Source of the DNA: Omphalotus guepiniiformis
Lineage: Eukaryota; Basidiomycota; Agaricomycetes; Agaricales; Omphalotaceae
Reading direction: 5' to 3'
NCBI GenBank assembly: GCA_028554645.1
Contig: JAQOOI010000064.1
Coordinates: 2,046,001 to 2,110,000, forward strand
Length of the DNA stretch: 64,000 nucleotides
Part shown: positions 22,964 through 34,791 of the stretch, piece after piece
Layout: the number at the start of each line of letters is the position of its first letter
How positions within the stretch are numbered: the first letter of the stretch is position 1
Notes under the pieces: model-generated
Told to the model about the DNA's origin: nothing
What the model saw: only the letters and a program-made list of their open reading frames with translations
Databases searched by the model: none
Made by a program: the position numbers and the translations under genes

Positions 22964-25900
22964 ATGGATAACCGTCAGAACGTTTCTCTTCACGATCTCT
23001 TCTCGCGCGGCTCGACGCCTCCTCCAATGCAATCTTCTCAATCTCAGCAATATCCAGGTCCCATACCTCATAATGCTCATAATGTATCTCCCACAAATCA
23101 GATTGATTCCCTTTTCCAACAGTTGAGCTCGTCTTCGCCTTCTGGCCATCAGCAGCATACATCCCAGTCTAATGACGAGTACTCTAATTCTATGCCCAAT
23201 ACTCCAGTAATGTCGATTTCCGACGAACCTTCTTCTATTTCCTCTACTTCTGCCGCGGACAGACAATCTGCTTTATTATCTCTGCTTGGAGGCGCTTCTG
23301 CTTCTGCTTCCGTTTCCAATACCGTTGGTAGCGTTGTAGCTGGACCGCAATTACCCCAACAGCAAATTCCCAGCCCCCCAGGGTCATCTCAGAGGTCAGG
23401 TACCTCGCCTTCACATAGCGAGACGCAGGGGAAGATTTTATTGGAACAATTGATGGCTGGGTAAGCTTTCTGTCCTCCGTTATGTCTCCAGCCAATCGAT
23501 TCGTCGCACAATCGCATATCATTGTTACGAGTCACAACAGCATTCACGTCCAAATGCAGTATGCAGCAGCCCCCGCACGAGCTTGTAGCATGGATTAGTG
23601 TCTCACATGGATGTCGCTTTGCACGCTCTTTTCTTTCTTCCCATATATTTGTCAATTTTGGTTCTAGTATTGAACGCCTTGTTTTTTTCTCAACCGTTTA
23701 AACCAGACAACCTCCAAGATCCAACTATTCGGACTCTCAGCGAAATACTGTTCCTGATACTTCGTCTACGCCACCGTACGCTTCTACCCAGCACGAGAGC
23801 GAATATCGACCGTATGGTCAGCACGACCCAGCGATTGAACTTGCTCGAGGCCCACAGGTTCCCCAGCAAACCATGCAACAGCCGTACCAACCTCACGCTC
23901 CACTTTCCTCCCAACAACAGAATCAACCGCCTTCTCCACGTAAATCCATGTTCGATTTCGTTTCTCCCTTCGATGCCTTGTCCTCTTCCGGACCTGCCAA
24001 GAAAAAACAGATTCCACCGTCGAACGTCTCCAGCGGGAATGAGGATACTGGTTGGACATCAGTTTCGGCCCCAGATCCAAAACGCCAGTCTGTGGACAAT
24101 CTCCTCGAGACTTTGGCTAGGGCACAAATAATACAGCCTCCTCCTAGTCACTCTGTTCCACAGGCACAAGCGGCGTATGATCCGTACGGAGAATACACGC
24201 AATCTGAGCAGGTTCAGAGTCGAGTGCCGCCACCTCCGCTCCCTCCTAAGCCTAGCGGAGTGTCCAACCGGGCAGGTTCTCCTCGCGCTTCGCCGCCAAA
24301 AACGCAGGCGCAACGTGCTCGGGTTGTCGAGTCCCCCGCTAGTCAACAAGGGTCTTCGGGAAATAGCGGCAATCGAAGAGATAAGGAGAGCTCGCCGGGT
24401 CCAGCTACGAGGGGAAGCGTGCGAGGGAAGGGCAAGTTCAACAAGAACGTGAACAGCCCAAGGTAAGGCGTTCATTCATGTGGCGTCAGTGCTTTGCTAA
24501 TAGGTCTCGCCGTGCGTTTCGCAGTCCTCAGGCACAAAATATTGTCTTTGATGTCTCTCAGTCGCTGGAAGAAATTCAGGCCCCTCCCGATTCTGTCAAG
24601 TCTACCGCTATCGCGCTTGTGAGGCAAGACTCTGTATTCCTTCCTGGTACTACTATCGGCGCCACTCATTGGGTTGCTTATGCTATGACAAGGGGTAAGT
24701 TCTTTGGTATACATGTAGTGACTGTTAGCTGAGTATTATACAGGCCGAATTCGTGTTATTTCTAGGTCCAGTGGTGATCGTACTCTTCTCCAACTACCTT
24801 CCGTCTTCCCGTCTGGTGTGAGTGTCACCGACATGGCTGTTTACGGCAACAGGCTCGCTGGAGTCACTTCGGACGGAGGTTTCGTTGTGTGGGAGTTGCC
24901 AGAGACTATTACTGATGATGTCCCGTACGTCGTTGGTTCTGATCTGGTTGGGTTTATCCATGGCTAACTGTAATCTCATAGTGGGCAGTTGCTGCTGTGC
25001 ATTGCGCCGCCAAGCAATCAGGAAGCTCTCCAGTCGGTCAAATGGCACCCAAAGGAGCCGGATACGCTGGCCGTTGCTTCTGAATCCCAGATCTACCTGA
25101 TAGACCTGGCTAATGCCCCAGCCTTGCGCGGACAGATTTTGCCACAATCTGATCTAGTTCATATTGGGCAGGTTTTCCCGGTGTCCTCTGTGAGTGTATC
25201 ATTCCATCTCTTCTCACCTCGCCCAGTTCTGATAATGTGTTTAGACCCTTGTTGCATTCGACTTTGATGTTTTACATTATGCGCTTGCTACCATATCTAC
25301 GGACTCTACGCTTACGATTTGGAACATCCAAGACCAACTGCCTTACTCCACCCACAAAGTTCGTGGAGAGGATGTACCCTCCTCACTTACTTTTGTTGAA
25401 GGAGGTATCGTTGTCGGACGAAAGAATGGAACTATCGTCCAGTTGCTCTCCATAACCACAAAAGCTGTTCTTTCCACTGTTAAATTCGTGAACGGCACTC
25501 AGGAGGACCCAGAAATGTTCGGGCATGTCAGTTATGACTCGCGGATTCAGACGCTCTGGGTAGCCAACTGCCGCCGAGAGAGTATGATCGCCCTCAGGAT
25601 TAACCTCGAGACGTCCGTCAACTCAAGTGGAGAGGAGGCTTATAGGGGATACTTTGAGCAGGTCATTGAGTTCGCTGGCCCGAAGTCGACTATCCACTTT
25701 GTCATTCTCACGGCCGATGCAGACCCGAACGGGGACGAAGCCTATGCCGCGTGTGTGGCGGCCAAGGTGCCTCCGGGCGAGCTTGCCTTGGTCGCGTTCT
25801 CGGTGCACTCGAGTGGCGTTGATCAGATCCTGATTAGGAAGGAATGGTTTGACGCCGCCGTGTCTTCGACTCGAGCTAAATACCCTACCTATGCACTGCC

Positions 25901-27846
25901 GCCGAGTCAGATCTCCCTGCAGCAACCACAATCTTCCCAGCCAAACCAAGAGTCCACTAGGGCTCAAAGGGCTCCGCAATCACAGGTACAGCAGCAACAC
26001 CAGGCCCCTGCTCGTTTGAGGACTCCACCTTCAGAAGAGATCGAGGCTGATATGGCCCGTGATGAGGGTCGTCAGGAGACGAAAAGTAAAGGGAAGGGGA
26101 AGAATGTTAACTTTGAGAAGAATTCCAAGTCAGCTGACAATGCCATCATCAACGAGTCTGCATTAGGACAAGCGCTCAGTAAGGAGATAAGGAAGACTGA
26201 AGAGAACCTTCATACGAGGATCGGTCGACTACTGGGGAAAGAAATGGACAAGCAACGTGAGTATCTTCTTGACTCCACACGAGAATACAGATGGCTGAAC
26301 GTTACGTAGATCAACGATTGGAAGAGGCTCGTGCGCATGAACAGGCGGAAGATTTTGCACGTCAAGAAAAGATCCTGAAGCTCATCTCCACGGAGCTGAC
26401 CAGGAATACTACGCGAGTGGTAGAGGCTGCGGTGAAGAGCGAGGTCCAGAATTCTGTGCTGCCGTCGCTAGAGAATATTACGAAGAACGAGGTTAAAGCG
26501 GCTTTGAATGATCAGGTTGGCAGAGGATTGGTTGACTTCATCAGTCAGGCATGTGTGGATCTGATGTGTTTCTGTTCCTGTTCTAACAACTGCTCGATAG
26601 AGTCTTCCCGTCGAGTTGGAAAAACTGCTTTTGCGGTCGGATATTTCAGGACATTTCTCCCATATCTTATCGACCAATCTCACCCCTTTGATCGACCGGC
26701 ATGTCAAGGAGGCGGTCAATAAAACATTGATTCCTGTTTATTCTCAACAATCTTCTGCGATGCATCAAGAACTTCTCCGTGAGATTCGCAATGAGATCCA
26801 CTCGTTCAAGAGCGAGTTGACTGGCTGGCAAAGTGACGCACTAAGGAACCAAGAGGTGAGGATCATCATAGTTCACCATCGTACCGATCTTGATTAATCA
26901 TAGAATTCGATCCGGGAGTTGGAGCGCACTGTCAGGATGCTATCAGATCAAGTGAAGTTCCTGAGCATGAGTCAAACTGGTTCAGCCCTCCATCACATTC
27001 AACAACCCCCGACTCACAACTCGCCAGGGTCAAATATGCCTCAGAATCCTATGACCCAACCACACATGAGGCAACCCAACATCACAGCGAGTCTGCCATC
27101 TTCGTCTTCTACTCAAATCTCGCAGGTAGCCCCGCCCAGTTACAATTTGTCGGCTCAAGCACACTTCCCGCCACCGCAGACTTTGCAGTCACAATGGTAC
27201 GCAGCTGCACCCCCCATTGCTGCGCCACAAGCATCACATCCAGTGCTTCCTCCCCCGGCTGCACACCCTCAGCCAGAACGCTCTCCATCTATTCCTGCTG
27301 AGCAGTGGGATGAGACTTATCTCGGTGTGCTCCACACTCAGGATACGACTAAGCTGCGCGAGTTGCTGTCGCGCACGAACCCAGAACTTATCATGCCCTT
27401 GAATGGGAAGGCGCTAGTTTCGCAAGCTGTCATCTTGACTCTCGTTCATCGAGTATGTTGTTAGAGTTGTTCAAATTCCTCCTGCTCATCACTGATGTCA
27501 TGTGTAGCTCTCTGCTATCATCGGGGAGGTCTCGCCGACTGATGAGTCGTTCAAGACTTCATTGTGGTGGCTTCAAAGATCGGTTGTCATCTTACATCCA
27601 GAAGTATGTGATTCAGTTTCTCTCTGTCGAAACGCCTGCTTATTGTGTGCTGGTCGTTCTCAGGACAAGCTCATTACCGACTTCATCCCGCGTGTCATTC
27701 CGAATGTGCAGATGTCGCTGAATACGACAAAGCAACGCCTCGCCATTCCCGTGCCTGGTGGCCCTCCAACGCTCGATATCGCAAGAACGATTTCAGATAT
27801 TCAGGAAACCCTACGTCGCAAAGTCTCGCCCATTCCTCTCACTTAA
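22964..27846 (+). CDS. EDC4: EDC4/Ge-1-like enhancer of mRNA decapping
   Basis: Eleven exons (22964-23460, 23707-24462, 24504-24694, 24744-24924, 24982-25189, 25245-26256, 26310-26548, 26601-26855, 26904-27452, 27508-27603, 27664-27846), about 1388 residues. Residues 1-420 are Ser/Gln/Pro-rich and disordered. A WD40 propeller follows (LAGVTSDGGFVVWELPE, QSVKWHPKEPDTLAVA, TISTDSTLTIWN, FVEGGIVVGRKNGTIV). Then a charged coiled-coil region (EIRKTEENLHTRIGRLL, RQEKILKLISTEL) and a helical C-terminal domain (LRELLSRTNPEL, RVIPNVQM). This order is that of EDC4/Ge-1, the P-body scaffold linking Dcp1 and Dcp2, like S. pombe Pdc1. Exon 7 appears to end at a GC donor (CAG|GCATGT at 26549), since every GT alternative hits a stop. 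First intron is 246 nt. Confidence 0.88.
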
Positions 27847-28322
27847 GCTTTTATGTTGAATATGTAAACTTTTCTCCCTCATGCATGCTATTATGATCGC
27901 TCTGATGTCTATCTTGTTTTCTTGTCTTTTGTAAAATGTATATACTTGGATTTGTTCTTCACCTCAGTGGCTTGCAGTGCAATTTGTCGTGTATCGTGAC
28001 AGGATAATTCAAGGCCAACGCGCTTTCTAAAGACGTCGTGTCGGTGGATACTCTTATAAAGATAGCCTTAGCTTCGCCTCGAATGGTATTTTGTTTTACA
28101 TTCACGGTACACTAAGCGTCTCGCTTATGAGCCCGTATATGCACTCAATTTTATGCATACATATGCCCAAGACATCTGGCTTCATTTTATTTGCTGGCGT
28201 GATCTCCGTCCAGCGTGTTCAACAATACAATGATACATATGTGAATACAGATAGGTCATATAAGAGAATGCTGTAATAGCTCAGAGACTATGAAAAGACC
28301 AAACGAGAGAAACCAGCCTTCA
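27847..28322. other. 3' intergenic region (convergent genes)
   Basis: Between the convergent EDC4 and SNW1 stops. Contains short open frames only, without family signal. Confidence 0.5.
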
Positions 28323-30319
28323 TTAATCTTCGTTCGCCTTTTCAAGTTGTCGTCGTTTCCGGGAATCATTGCTGTATAAATGGGTGATCAGTCGTGACTG
28401 GGATAAGTATATGCAGTAAATTCCTGCTCACCCTCCGGAGTCGAGACCCCTCTTCTTCCCTGTGCTGGCTTCAGAAAGGAACTGGTTGACACCGAAAACA
28501 TCGGCGGTGTCCTTCTCGAACTGCACGGGACCTTCCCGAGTCTCTTGCTCATTAGCGCCCTCAAATCCAACCTTCGGCTGACCAAGGCTAAATCTGTCAT
28601 TATCCAAAGCCTTGCCGATACCTTCATCTGTACCACCACCAAACGACTCCTCGTTCCCTTCCGCGATGTTTCCGCGAGCTTTGTATATAGCAGCAGCAGC
28701 CGTTGACCCATGGAAAAGCGGTCTATCATACAAGTTGTAAGATTCGTCATCCGCAAAGCTCCCAGACAACGACTCTTGGTTGAATAATCGCGAGTCCAAC
28801 ATAGACTCCTTCGAGAGCGTCGGTTTTGCAAGTCCAAGAGCGACCTTTTCTGAGATATCCCGGTTCTGCTGCCGGGCGAGCTGCTTGGCACGCTGTTCTG
28901 CGCCCATGTTGTTCATGCGCATCTCCCGCTCCCGCTCACGTCTCTTTTCCTGCCTCATCTCGTCACGAATTTTCTTGGCATCTTCATCCTCTGCACTATC
29001 TTCAGATTCAGAGCCGCTACCACTGCCACTGTCACTACCATAGTCGGCCAAAGTAGATTTCATGGCAGCTTGCGAAGCAACGGTGGGTTTCGGTGCGATA
29101 CCGCCGCGCTCTTCCCGAGCACGCTGAGCCAGCATACGAAGGTTCTCCTCTTTCGCAGCTTTCTCCTTCTGTGCCAGCTTTTGTTGCATCAGCGACCGTT
29201 GACGCACTTCTTCACGGGCATGTCTGTCAGCGACGAAGAGCGCTTCAGAAAACTTGGCAAAGTTGTCGTTGATGTGGACCTAGTTTGGAAAAGATCAATG
29301 TACGTCCGAGAGGTGTAGAGAATATGACTTACATCCTGAAGTCCTCGCCCATCAGCAGCCAACCGCTTGTCTAAGGGAATAGTAAAACCCTTGTTGTTCT
29401 TCCAATTAGAGATACAAGGTGGGATCATCCATTCCTTCTGTTCGGCTGCTGTTGCCTTTCGTGGAGGACTACGTAGAACGGGTGGAGGTGGACTTGGAGG
29501 TCCTCTGGGAATCTTTTTGTGTTTGAACCGTGGAGGTTCAAGGGGATCTTCTACTACTTCCGACATCTTGATAATCCTCTGTTTCAAGCCATCCCCATTC
29601 TGCTGCCCTGGCGTGTAACGAATGAATGACGTCTTGCCCTGGCTATCTGGGACATTTTTAGGCTGAGCAGCTTTAATCTTGCCATTGACAAGTTTCTCGA
29701 GGGCAGCGCGAGTCTTCTCGGCCGTTGTTTGGACCTCATCCTCAGAAGGGCGGTCCATGTTCCGTGCGTCGTCATCGAGGTCTTTGCGATAGAACAGGGG
29801 TACAAGGTCCTTAAACTGAGATTGAACGATCTTGTCCGGTCTTTGGCCCTGGTGTGCAATGGCGTCGTAACGAACGTTTCCTTCACTGTCAACTTGCAAA
29901 GCCAGTGTATTTCCAGAAGAGGCCTGACATGTAATGAGTTGGTGATTCGTGAATGAATCGAAACCTGACGCACCTTCTTCTTCCCCATCTCTAAAGGATA
30001 CTGAGCTACATGACATTCAGGATATGCACCACCATCACCTGGAAATGTTGTGTGAGCGCTTTAGAGTATTATGATAAATCTTTCAGTCGTACCATAATCT
30101 TCTTGCTTCGATGGTCTCCATCCTTTCCTTTGACCATAGGGAGGAATAGAGAACCTTTGAATTACTTGCTGAGAAGGCTCATTCGGCGTTACATGAGTAA
30201 AGGTGTCCACATCGTCCTCGACAGGTGCGTGTATTGGCTGAGGTAGGAGACTAATATGAAACAGTCAAAAAAAAGAAAGCAGAATAAAGAAGAGATACTA
30301 ACGCTGCAAGGGCACTCAT
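28323..30319 (-). CDS. PRP45: SNW1/SKIP/Prp45 splicing factor
   Basis: Six exons on the minus strand: 30303-30319, 30093-30250, 29974-30038, 29333-29923, 28432-29279 and 28323-28371, giving 575 residues, all in phase. The SNW domain is plain: VAQYPLEMGKKK near the N-terminus, IPPCISNWKNNKGFTIPLD (the SNWKN signature), RLAADGRGLQDV, and FSEALFVADRHAREEVRQR. Then a Lys/Glu/Arg-rich helical stretch and a tail with LFNQE, YNLYDRPLF and FGVNQFL, conserved in the family. The protein joins the activated spliceosome (NTC-related) and, in animals, also acts in transcription. Its ATG is 139 bases from that of the divergent SRP receptor gene. Confidence 0.93.
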
Positions 30320-30458
30320 GATTGTCAAAGTTGAGTAAGGGAGTCGGGGTGACAGTCACTGTGGTCACAAGCTGGAGTCACGTGGTGACGTCACACACTC
30401 TCAGTGACTGTTGCATCCGCGCGGCCCGGGGTCCCTCCAAGTTCTTCGTACCTTCGCA

Positions 30459-33169
30459 ATGCTGGACCACTGTTCAATATCTCATAAAGGTCTTTCTTAT
30501 GCTTTAAATCCTTTGCCGAAGATTTAATGAATGAAAATTAGGCGGAATCGTTCTATGGTCTCGGTCGTTCACCCCAGAAACTTCTCAAATCGCGTCGTCC
30601 GCAGCGTCCCCAGTAAATTCTCTCATTCGAGAAGCGCTTATTGAAGGGAGAACCACAGAGGAGAAATATGACAAGGACGGATATGCTATCAAGTGGACGT
30701 TTGTGAATGACTTGGAACTCATATTCGTGGTAAGGTTGCATCCATCATTTGAACTCTCAAGTTTTCCGTGCTGAAATGGAAGGTTTAGGTTGCGTACCAG
30801 CGGATACTGCAACTAACATACGTAGATGAGCTGCTGGCAGCACTCAAGACGCTTTTTGTGGAGCTATTTCAGCCGATCCTTGCGACATTTGTAGCATCAT
30901 TGCACGCTGTTAACAGTGGAAAAGCAGCAGCAACTGGGAACATTGCTTCTTGGAATTTCTCCACTGCCTTCGACGGATGGGATAAGGTTTTTGACAAGTT
31001 GCTGAAAGGTTTAGAAGACAAGGCTGCTCTGGTCCGTATATGTTACAATATCTCCATACTGAATGGCCCATTCATTCACAATGCAGGAACGCAGGTCTCG
31101 CCTGCGTGCTCCCGCTCGACCTCAGCATGTGGAGGACCTATCTCCATCTTCGGACGATCCTGACACAGGTATGTGCACCGACGTAAAGTGTAGCCTCTAT
31201 ACACACTGAGACGACCTTCCCAGTCCCGTCTCAGTCATCCGATATTGCGCAGGACGAGCAGCAGATAGCTCGAAACGTGCAAGCACTCAAGAATCGCTTA
31301 CGCGGGCGTGGAGGGAAGCGAGGTGGGAGAGGTGGGAGATCGTCGGATGCAGGGAGTGGCAGAGATAGCGTCCATACATCCGAGTACGTCTTCGACATTC
31401 CTAAGAGTCTCCTGCGCCTTATAAATTCCTCAGCTCCGAGGCTCCCTCAAAACGCAAAGCTAAAACTAAAACCGCTCGGAAATGGGGCGATGAAGCACCC
31501 ACTGAATCCGACATGGCCTCACTTGACTATAGCGTGAACACAGTCGACCCTAATAATGTTAACACCCACGATGTACAGTCCCTCGTGGACCAGGCCTCCA
31601 TGGGGACGCGTACCCGTGATGGATTGTACGAAGTCAGAGACTGGGAGTTTGCCGATGGTGATAGTGCCGAGAGCGTCATTTCCAAGGCTCTCAAAGCAAG
31701 TGATACCAAGTCGACACCCGCTTCCGCTCCACTAGGTTCCTTGGGATCACTTTTCGCCAGACTCACGGGATCGAAGGTCCTTACGGAGCAGGATCTCAAA
31801 CCAGTGCTGGAGGGAATGAAGCAGCATTTGATGAAGAAGAATGTAGCCAAGGAGATTGCAGACAAAGTTTGTGAGGGTGTGGAAGAAAGTTTGATTGGCA
31901 AGAAAGTTGGCGGTTTCCAGAGTAAGTTTGTACATACCTTTTTGGCACATTTACTGATGCGTCTTATGCCTAGGTACGAGCACTGCTGTTCGCCTCGCAT
32001 TGTCGACATCCCTTACTAGGATACTAACTCCCAAAACGTCGACTGACCTCCTATTGTCTATACGGACAAAGCTTTCCTCCGCGCTGCCCTCTACACAGCA
32101 ACGCATGCCATATACGATCACTTTCGTCGGTGTCAATGGCGTAGGCAAGAGTACCAACCTGTCCAAGGTTTGCTTCTGGTTGATTCAAAACGGACTGAGA
32201 GTTCTCATCGCCGCTTGTGATACCTTCCGAAGTGGTGCTGTTGAGCAACTTCGCGTGCATGTGCGCAATCTCAGTGTACTTGGTGTGAATGGCGCGACGG
32301 ATAGCAAGGGCCGGGTCGAGCTTTTTGAGCGAGGCTATGGTAAAGATGCTGCTGCCATCGCCAAGGAAGCTATCTCTTATGGTAAATGCTACGAGTTTCC
32401 TCTGATCTCCTTAATGAGACTCAACCGCACTCTAGCCAGGGAGAAAGACTTTGACGTTGTTCTAATTGATACTGCTGGTCGAATGCAAGACAACGAGGTG
32501 CGCATGTGAATCGAGACCCACGCTCCAGCCATTAATTTCTGCTCCAGCCATTGATGCGTGCTTTAGCCAAGGCAAGCATCTATATCTAATTATCTCAGGT
32601 GTCAAGCTAACTCGACTCCATCACACAGCTCGTCGCAGTGAACAACCCGGACAAGATTATTTTTGTTGGCGAAGCGCTCGTTGGAAACGAGGCAGTTGAT
32701 CAGCTCACCAAATTTGATCGTGCGCTGCGAGATTTCTCTTCTGGTTCGGGAGCTGGGAAAGGGAGAGGTATTGATGGTATGCTTGTGACAAAATGGGATA
32801 CAGTAGATGACAAGGTGAGTTGCCGGTGTCAAAGCTGTTCTTCACTTGTATTTGTCATCCTCCGATCACGATCACGATCAGGTACAGCCTGGCACCGATC
32901 GTGATCGTGTTGATTGCTTTCCTTCTGCTTCCGTACTTGTAAATATTTCACTGACAATGAATGTTTTCTGGATGCATAGGTAGGAGCTGCGTTGTCTATG
33001 ACTTATGTCACTGGGCAACCCATCATCTTCGTGGGTTGTGGGCAGGTTCGTGAGCTTCGCTATCATACGACTAGTAACTAGGGTGATTGATGACTTCATT
33101 CCATAGACTTACACTGACCTGCGACAGTTGAGAGTCGCGAACGTCGTTCAAGCCATCTTGAGTGACTAG
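30459..33169 (+). CDS. SRP101: signal recognition particle receptor alpha subunit
   Basis: Twelve exons (30459-30489, 30542-30729, 30789-31031, 31087-31168, 31224-31383, 31434-31921, 31974-32381, 32436-32497, 32548-32571, 32629-32814, 32980-33045, 33107-33169), 666 residues. N-terminal longin/SRX domain (MLDHCSISHKGGIVLWS, IKWTFVNDLELIFV) binds SR-beta at the ER membrane; a basic Gly/Arg linker follows; then the NG GTPase domain: GVNGVGKST (G1), DTFRSGAVEQL, DTAGRMQDNE (G3), TKWDTVDDKVGAA (G4) and IIFVGCGQTYTDL (G5). It docks SRP-ribosome complexes for co-translational targeting. The 24-nt exon at 32548-32571 is followed by a GC donor (AAG|GCAAGC), and the 165-nt intron 32815-32979 contains a perfect hairpin. 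Confidence 0.94.
32867..32909. repeat. perfect 13-bp inverted repeat within an intron
   Basis: CACGATCACGATC (32867-32879) and GATCGTGATCGTG (32897-32909) are exact reverse complements separated by 17 bases, inside an unusually long intron of the SRP receptor gene. Transcribed from either strand it would fold into a hairpin. Confidence 0.85.
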
Positions 33170-33749
33170 TGAGGCTATATGTATCATAATCTCTACTACT
33201 ATCTAGCTTTACTAGAACACTTTCTATTGACCTCGGTTGTGGTGCTGTTGTATTCTCTACCTCTTATAATAGTAGATGTTCTGGATGCTATCTGGAGTTT
33301 GATTCCGGGATTGACGGGATGTGCTAGTATAGGAGGGTTTGACGGGGGCTGTGTTGGTATCGACCGAAAACACTGCAGGCCTGTGTTTTCCGGTGAATGG
33401 GCCATGTTCATCCTTTGTCCCGCTTCAGAGTAGAATAGCACAATATGTGGATACAGCTATACAGCACATGCAAATAAGTATGTAGTATTGCGGGCGGCTC
33501 TGTCCTCAGCCCGGACCAATATACACCTATCACTGCCCCGCTGAATTGGAATGAAATGGACGGGTCGGTTTTGGAATCAATTAAAATATCCCATCTTAGC
33601 AACAACTAAATGCAATGCAGGTACGTGAGTTCCGTGCCATCAGCTGACCTTATCTTGAAAACATCTTCACCGCCATGCAGATCAAACAACCAGGCTCCAC
33701 GGAAGTGTCAGGTCAGTAGCCAGCGTATCTCCTGGTGTAATGCAGCAAG
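33170..33749. other. 3' intergenic region (convergent genes)
   Basis: About 580 bases between the SRP receptor stop and the convergent membrane-protein stop. Small open frames on both strands, none convincing. Confidence 0.45.
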
Positions 33750-34574
33750 TTACCCGCTGAGAACACCACGAGCACCGGGGTATGGCGCCGGAGATGAACT
33801 GCGTGAATCCAATCGGGCAAAACGGGGCATCGGACCTGGAGTTATAGCAAGAAACTCGGCTGATGGGGCTGTATGGATATGTCTCCGACGACGTAGGTAG
33901 ATTATCAAACCGAGCGCTATGAGTGAAAGTAACACCGCGCCGCCGATGACACCGCCTGCTATTGCACCTGCGATGGAAGAAGTGTGTGATGCACTTTTTG
34001 GGGATGGGGATGGAGATGTGGTAGCTAAGTCAAGTTTAGACGAGAGAGTGCTCGAAGATGAAATGGACGAGCTGCTAGTGGCAGTTTGCTGAGTTGAAGG
34101 TGTTGCTGCTGGTGTAGACGTATATGTGACTGAAGTTAGGATGGACGGGCTGAAAGATGTTTGAGAGACCTCTGTCGTAGTATCTGCTGGTTCAGTACCG
34201 GGGCTCCCGCTCGCTGAAGTGTCAGCAGTATTAATGCTGGAAACAGTACTACTGCTGCCAGAACCTTCAGTATTGCTCGGCTTTTCATCGTCATTTTCGC
34301 TGTCACTATCTTGGTCGTCGTCTGAGAAAATGGAGCTTCCGTGCCCAGATCCCGAGTCTTTGCCCCTACGATCGCGCTTCCTGGAACGCGTAAACGCGGG
34401 GTATACCAGGCGGAAGTTTCTGTTGCGAATAGACCTCTGTGTAGCATAAGTCGAGATCCCTCTCCCCATGATATTGGATATACTTACGGGCGACAAAGCG
34501 GACTCGGAGATAGTGACAGGGGATCTCGCAGATAATCGACTTCGATGAACATGAGCAACTCCGGGCAGAACCAT
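33750..34574 (-). CDS. Ser/Thr-rich single-pass membrane protein, unknown function
   Basis: Read from the ATG at 34574 the frame gives 274 residues, or 257 if the 51-nt intron-like stretch 34437-34487 (GTAAGT...ACACAG, in frame) is removed. A basic segment (TRSRKRDRRGK) leads into an acidic run and about 110 residues of Ser/Thr, likely O-glycosylated outside the cell. One strong membrane helix follows (IAGGVIGGAVLLSLIALGLIIYL) with a basic stop-transfer (RRRRH) and a short cytoplasmic tail. This Ser/Thr stalk plus single helix is common among fungal wall-stress sensor-like proteins, but no specific family is evident. No signal peptide is visible at this ATG, so the true start may lie in an upstream exon. 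Divergent from glyoxalase II. Confidence 0.6.
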   Translation of the reverse strand: MVLPGVAHVHRSRLSARSPVTISESALSPVSISNIMGRGISTYATQRSIRNRNFRLVYPAFTRSRKRDRRGKDSGSGHGSSIFSDDDQDSDSENDDEKPSNTEGSGSSSTVSSINTADTSASGSPGTEPADTTTEVSQTSFSPSILTSVTYTSTPAATPSTQQTATSSSSISSSSTLSSKLDLATTSPSPSPKSASHTSSIAGAIAGGVIGGAVLLSLIALGLIIYLRRRRHIHTAPSAEFLAITPGPMPRFARLDSRSSSPAPYPGARGVLSG

Positions 34575-34791
34575 TGCAGCGATGTGGCCAGCACAAGGCG
34601 AGTAAGTGAGAGAAAAGATGGCCGAAGGAAGGAAAGGCAGGAGAATCAAACATCAGAGGAGAATATGGAATTATGTACCAATGCCATGATACTTACTTCC
34701 AGCCCTGGGCTGTTCCTAAAGAGTGGCTGTGTTGAGGTGAGCACGTGATCCTACATGAATCGCGTATTTTCACACGGTATGACCTCTTTCC

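Noticed and set aside
23598..24131. Long plus-strand frame in another phase over EDC4
   Set aside because: Starts in the first EDC4 intron and overlaps exon 2 out of frame; composition is that of a shadow frame.
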